Assembly: GCA_945227095.1 (NCBI GenBank)
Contig: CALYOC010000017.1
Span: 1 to 8,425, forward strand
Source of the DNA: an uncultured Clostridia bacterium
Lineage (GTDB): Bacteria; Bacillota; Clostridia; Oscillospirales; Acutalibacteraceae
Length of the DNA stretch: 8,425 nt
Direction: 5' to 3'
Below are positions 6,036-8,425 of this stretch, piece by piece. Every line of letters starts with the position of its first letter. The first letter of the stretch is position 1. The notes beneath the pieces were generated by a model. It had not been told where the DNA came from and searched no databases. It saw only the letters and a list, made by a program, of their open reading frames with translations. The position numbers and the translations under genes are program-made.

Positions 6036-6737
6036 ATGAAAAGAACTACTTTAAAAGAAAGAGTCCTACCGAATTACTCAAAACCGGTTGAGCTTTTCAA
6101 CTCAATATCACATATTGTGGGAAGTGTTTTCGGAGTAGCCGCACTGACAATTTGCGTTGCATTTGCGGCTGTGCATCAAAATGTATATGCCATTATTTCA
6201 AGTGCGATATACGGCGCTTCAATGATTGTACTTTATACAATCTCCGGAATATACCACGGACTCAACGGCGAAACAATAAAAAAGGTATTTCAAGTGCTCG
6301 ACCATGACTCAGTATATCTGCTCATAGGCGGCTCATACACCCCTATTATATTCTGTAAGATAATCCCCTTCAGCACCGCAATAGGCTGGACAATGTTCGG
6401 AATTGTATGGGGACTGACAATACTCGGAATAGTCTTTAAAAGTATCGACTTTGTAAAATTCAGAACAATAACAATGGTATTTTATCTGCTAATCGGGTGG
6501 AGCATATTGTTTGTATTCCCCTTTATGATATACAAAATGGGTTTTGCGCGGTTTTTTAACTATATGGGCGCCACACCCGGATTCATCCTCCTTCTCGGCG
6601 GCGGTGTAGCGTACACAATAGGCTCCGTCTTTTTAAAAATCGGTCAAAAGAAAGATGTCGGCCACAGCATTTTGCACATATTTGTACTTTTGGGAAGCTT
6701 TTTACACTTCTTTTATATCCTTTTGTATGTGATATAA
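6036..6737 (+). CDS. Hemolysin III (HlyIII/PAQR, YqfA-like) family membrane protein
   Basis: This is a seven-helix membrane protein of the HlyIII/PAQR superfamily, 233 residues, a normal length. Conserved features are ELFNSISHIVGS (19-30) with Glu19 and His26, SGIYH (70-74), LDHDSVYLLIGGSYTPI (88-104) and the C-terminal GHSILHIFVLLGS (209-221) with His210 and His214. The Ser, Asp and His residues match the family's metal-site set, which in PAQR relatives binds zinc and supports a hydrolase-like chemistry. The bacterial role is uncertain (membrane lipid or envelope homeostasis); true hemolysis is not implied. It starts three bases after the DUF554 stop. The only nearby Shine-Dalgarno-like AGGA (6020-6023) is 12 bases from the ATG, so translation may depend on ribosomes finishing the upstream gene. 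A strong terminator follows. Confidence 0.92.
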   Translation: MKRTTLKERVLPNYSKPVELFNSISHIVGSVFGVAALTICVAFAAVHQNVYAIISSAIYGASMIVLYTISGIYHGLNGETIKKVFQVLDHDSVYLLIGGSYTPIIFCKIIPFSTAIGWTMFGIVWGLTILGIVFKSIDFVKFRTITMVFYLLIGWSILFVFPFMIYKMGFARFFNYMGATPGFILLLGGGVAYTIGSVFLKIGQKKDVGHSILHIFVLLGSFLHFFYILLYVI

Positions 6738-6764
6738 TCTTGATAAAACAATGATAGAATAATG

Positions 6765-6799
6765 ATATGCGAAATATTTATTATTTCGCATATTTTTTT
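6765..6799 (+). terminator. Intrinsic terminator after hlyIII
   Basis: A perfect 12-bp inverted repeat (6765-6776 and 6782-6793) with a 5-base loop is followed directly by six further T residues. It lies 27 bases after the hlyIII stop and closes the DUF554-hlyIII operon. The stem is AT-rich apart from its GCG core. Confidence 0.88.
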
Positions 6800-6859
6800 G
6801 CATTTTTCGTTTCAATCAAAAGTAAAAAAAGCACAGAATATCCAAAAATTACCGCTGTT

Positions 6860-6888
6860 TTTCCACATCCTCGTACACAAAATATAAT
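6860..6888 (+). promoter_or_regulatory. Candidate promoter for ldh
   Basis: A perfect TATAAT (6883-6888) has a weak -35 match TTTCCA (6860-6865) 17 bases upstream. The strong terminator before it means ldh needs its own promoter. The predicted start near 6894-6895 would leave only about five bases before the ATG, which conflicts with use of the GGTGAT at 6890-6895 as ribosome binding site. The assignment is therefore tentative. Confidence 0.35.
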
Positions 6889-6899
6889 CGGTGATATTT

Positions 6900-7847
6900 A
6901 TGGAAAAAAGATGTGTTGCATTGGTCGGGTGCGGTATGGTGGGAATGAGCTACGCATACGCACTGCTCAACACAGACATATGCAATGAACTGATACTCAT
7001 TGACATAAACGCGGAGAAGGCACTCGGAGAGGCTATGGATTTAAACCACGGACTCGCCTTTTCGGGAAGTCATATGAAAATAAGGGCGGGCTCGTACAAC
7101 GACTGCAAATATGCAGACCTCGTTGTTATAACGGCGGGCGCCGCGCAGAGAAAAGAAGGTCAATCAAGGCTTGAACTTCTCAACGACAACTTAAATATAT
7201 TTAAATCACTCATTTCAAAAATTACGGAGTCGGGCTTTGACGGTATATTTCTCGTCGCTTCAAACCCGGTAGATGTTATGACAAGAATCACGCAGGAACT
7301 TTCCGGATTCCCTGCCAAGAGGGTTATAGGCAGCGGAACAACGCTTGACACCGCACGGCTTCGATACCTTGTGGGAAATTACTTCGGCGTTGACCCACGA
7401 AATATTCACGGGTACGTAATCGGTGAACACGGAGACAGCGAATTTGTACCGTTCAGTCAACTATACCTCGCCACAAAATTAGTTGAACAGGTATGCGATG
7501 ATAAAAGATTTGCCTATCAGGTCAGGGAAATTCACGCAATCGCGGATAAGGTTAGAAATTCAGCCGCCGAGGTAATAAAGGCGAAGGGCGCAACATACTA
7601 CGGAATCGGTATGGCACTTGTGAGGATAACTAAGGCTATATTCGGAGATGAAAACAGCGTGCTTACGGTATCCTCGAAGCTAAACGGCGAATACGGTCTT
7701 TACGATGTGTATATGGGACTCCCCGCCTATGTCAACTCAACGGGAGTAAAGCGAATACTGTCCCTCAACATAAGCGAGGATGAAAAAGAAAAACTCAAAA
7801 ACTCTTACAAGGTGCTCAACGATGTCTACAAAAGCCTTAATATTTAA
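6900..7847 (+). CDS. ldh: L-lactate dehydrogenase (NAD-dependent)
   Basis: This enzyme reduces pyruvate to L-lactate while regenerating NAD+ in fermentation; it is a cytoplasmic tetramer in known relatives. The 315 residues fit the family. Visible motifs are the Rossmann GCGMVGMSYAYALLN (10-24), the acidic LIDIN (33-37), the mobile active-site loop AGAAQRKEGQSR (79-90) with Gln83 (position 102 equivalent, lactate-type) and Arg90 (109), SNPVDVMTR (121-129), SGTTLDTARLR with Asp150 and Arg153, the proton-relay GEHGDSE with His177, and Thr232 in GATYYGIG. The loop has one residue more than in typical LDHs. ATG at 6900 is preferred over an in-frame GTG at 6891, because GGTGAT lies in front of the ATG and nothing lies in front of the GTG. 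It appears monocistronic between two hairpins. Malate dehydrogenase is less likely given Gln83 and Thr232. Confidence 0.93.
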   Translation: MEKRCVALVGCGMVGMSYAYALLNTDICNELILIDINAEKALGEAMDLNHGLAFSGSHMKIRAGSYNDCKYADLVVITAGAAQRKEGQSRLELLNDNLNIFKSLISKITESGFDGIFLVASNPVDVMTRITQELSGFPAKRVIGSGTTLDTARLRYLVGNYFGVDPRNIHGYVIGEHGDSEFVPFSQLYLATKLVEQVCDDKRFAYQVREIHAIADKVRNSAAEVIKAKGATYYGIGMALVRITKAIFGDENSVLTVSSKLNGEYGLYDVYMGLPAYVNSTGVKRILSLNISEDEKEKLKNSYKVLNDVYKSLNI

Positions 7848-7850
7848 GTG

Positions 7851-7879
7851 TTGAAAAAATCGAATAATTGTTGTACCAT
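7851..7879 (+). promoter_or_regulatory. Weak candidate promoter for the ttcA-like gene
   Basis: TTGAAA (7851-7856) and TACCAT (7874-7879) are 17 bases apart, starting four bases after the ldh stop. The predicted start near 7886 falls inside the left arm of the following hairpin. This is the only promoter-like pair seen before the ttcA-like gene; the -10 box is poor. Confidence 0.28.
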
Positions 7880-7910
7880 ATGTCTGCGGCTTTTTCCGCA
7901 GACATATTTT
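7878..7910 (+). terminator. Hairpin after ldh, probable (leaky) terminator
   Basis: A perfect 12-bp inverted repeat (7878-7889 and 7896-7907) with a CTTTTT loop begins 30 bases after the ldh stop. The stem is GC-richer than the first terminator, but the T-run after it is only TTT before a G, so termination may be partial and some readthrough into the ttcA-like gene is plausible. Confidence 0.7.
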
Positions 7911-7927
7911 GATTTCAGGTGTTTTTT

Positions 7928-8425
7928 ATGGACAGAAAATTAAGTAAAACACAGCTTATCGAGCGAAGTATTAACAAAAAATACCGCGATGACATTTGGT
8001 CCTGCTTCACAAAGGCGGTCAAGGATTACGAGCTGATTCTTGAAGGAGATAAAATCGCCGTCTGCATCTCCGGAGGGAAAGACTCGATGCTTATGGCAAA
8101 GCTTCTGCAGATGCTTCAAAGATACAGTAATGTCAGCTTCTCCTTAAAATACATTATAATGAACCCCGGATACAGCGAAAATACGATTAAAAAAATTGAG
8201 GAAAATATAAGACTGCTCGACATTCCGGCTCAAATTTTTGAAACGGATATTTTCGATGTCACACAAAAGATTGAAAAATCTCCCTGCTACCTTTGCGCGA
8301 GAATGCGCAGAGGTCACCTTTACGCAAAAGCAAAGGAGCTCGGCTGCAATAACATCGCACTCGGACCTCACTTTGACGATGTAATTGAAACAACCTTGAT
8401 GGGAATGCTTTACGGCGGACAGATT
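7928..8425 (+). CDS. TtcA-like tRNA 2-thiocytidine synthetase / PP-loop ATPase, partial (right edge)
   Basis: The first 166 codons, in frame to the window end, encode an adenine-nucleotide alpha-hydrolase (PP-loop) enzyme of the TtcA/TilS superfamily. The ATP pyrophosphatase loop is ISGGKDSM (47-54). A CYLCARMRRG motif (Cys120, Cys123) matches the CxxC of TtcA, which with a further cysteine or ligand holds an iron-sulfur cluster; the segment LGPHFDDVIETTLMGMLYGG aligns with the TtcA LGHHxDDxxET block. TtcA activates C32 of certain tRNAs by adenylation and replaces its oxygen with sulfur. TilS lacks the CxxC, which favours TtcA, but clostridial genomes carry several TtcA-like paralogues, so the exact substrate is uncertain. 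The ATG at 7928 follows AGGTG (7917-7921) by six bases. The C-terminal part is not visible. Confidence 0.85.
   Translation, partial: MDRKLSKTQLIERSINKKYRDDIWSCFTKAVKDYELILEGDKIAVCISGGKDSMLMAKLLQMLQRYSNVSFSLKYIIMNPGYSENTIKKIEENIRLLDIPAQIFETDIFDVTQKIEKSPCYLCARMRRGHLYAKAKELGCNNIALGPHFDDVIETTLMGMLYGGQI

Noticed and set aside
6750..6767. Short direct repeat AATGATA twice before the terminator
   Set aside because: It is seven bases long in AT-rich DNA and has no further copies nearby; likely chance.
6891..6899. GTG start for ldh three codons earlier
   Set aside because: No binding site precedes it and the GTG is itself part of GGTGAT in front of the ATG; LDH homologues start near the ATG.
6800..6899. 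Rex (redox) operator before ldh
   Set aside because: Rex often controls ldh in Firmicutes, but no TTGTTAAnnnnTTAACAA-like palindrome is present in this interval.
1..8425. Mobile element, phage, CRISPR or defence island
   Set aside because: No transposase, integrase, inverted-repeat ends, spaced repeats or defence-family proteins were found; all recognised genes are housekeeping or core metabolic.

Overview
The window looks like chromosomal DNA of an anaerobic, low-to-moderate GC Firmicute, most likely a clostridial (Oscillospiraceae/Lachnospiraceae-like) gut lineage. The basis is AGGAGG-type ribosome binding sites, consensus sigma-A promoters, several TTG starts, an YfmF/YfmH M16 peptidase pair, and a clostridial-looking L-lactate dehydrogenase and FolD. 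The genus assignment is inference. No mobile element, phage gene, CRISPR array, rRNA or tRNA was seen.

Left part, minus strand, read from right to left. A divergent control region (about 5036-5240) starts a tight operon: yfmF, yfmH (4-base overlap), lgt (31-base gap), an unlisted 50-codon small gene (4 bases after lgt), and folD (4-base overlap). The M16 pair appears to form one split-active-site peptidase; lgt makes lipoproteins; folD interconverts one-carbon folates. No terminator is visible after folD. Within about 22 bases comes a perfect consensus promoter (TTGACA, 17 bases, TATAAT), a structured leader of about 82 nt, and the first 70 codons of rplU (ribosomal protein L21), which runs off the left edge.

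Right part, plus strand. A strong promoter drives a two-gene membrane-protein operon (DUF554 family, then hemolysin III/PAQR family) that ends at a 12-bp-stem intrinsic terminator. Next come a monocistronic-looking L-lactate dehydrogenase gene, a second 12-bp hairpin with a short T-run, and the first 166 codons of a TtcA-like tRNA 2-thiocytidine synthetase gene cut by the right edge.

The most unusual feature is at the lgt/folD junction. Lgt carries a hydrophilic C-terminal extension of about 90 residues. Its last 29 residues resemble the product of the small gene that follows, which itself begins a second copy of the same short motif (NxGxxFRA). The three copies look like a decayed repeat split across two reading frames. 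I do not recognise the small protein, and I assign it no function.
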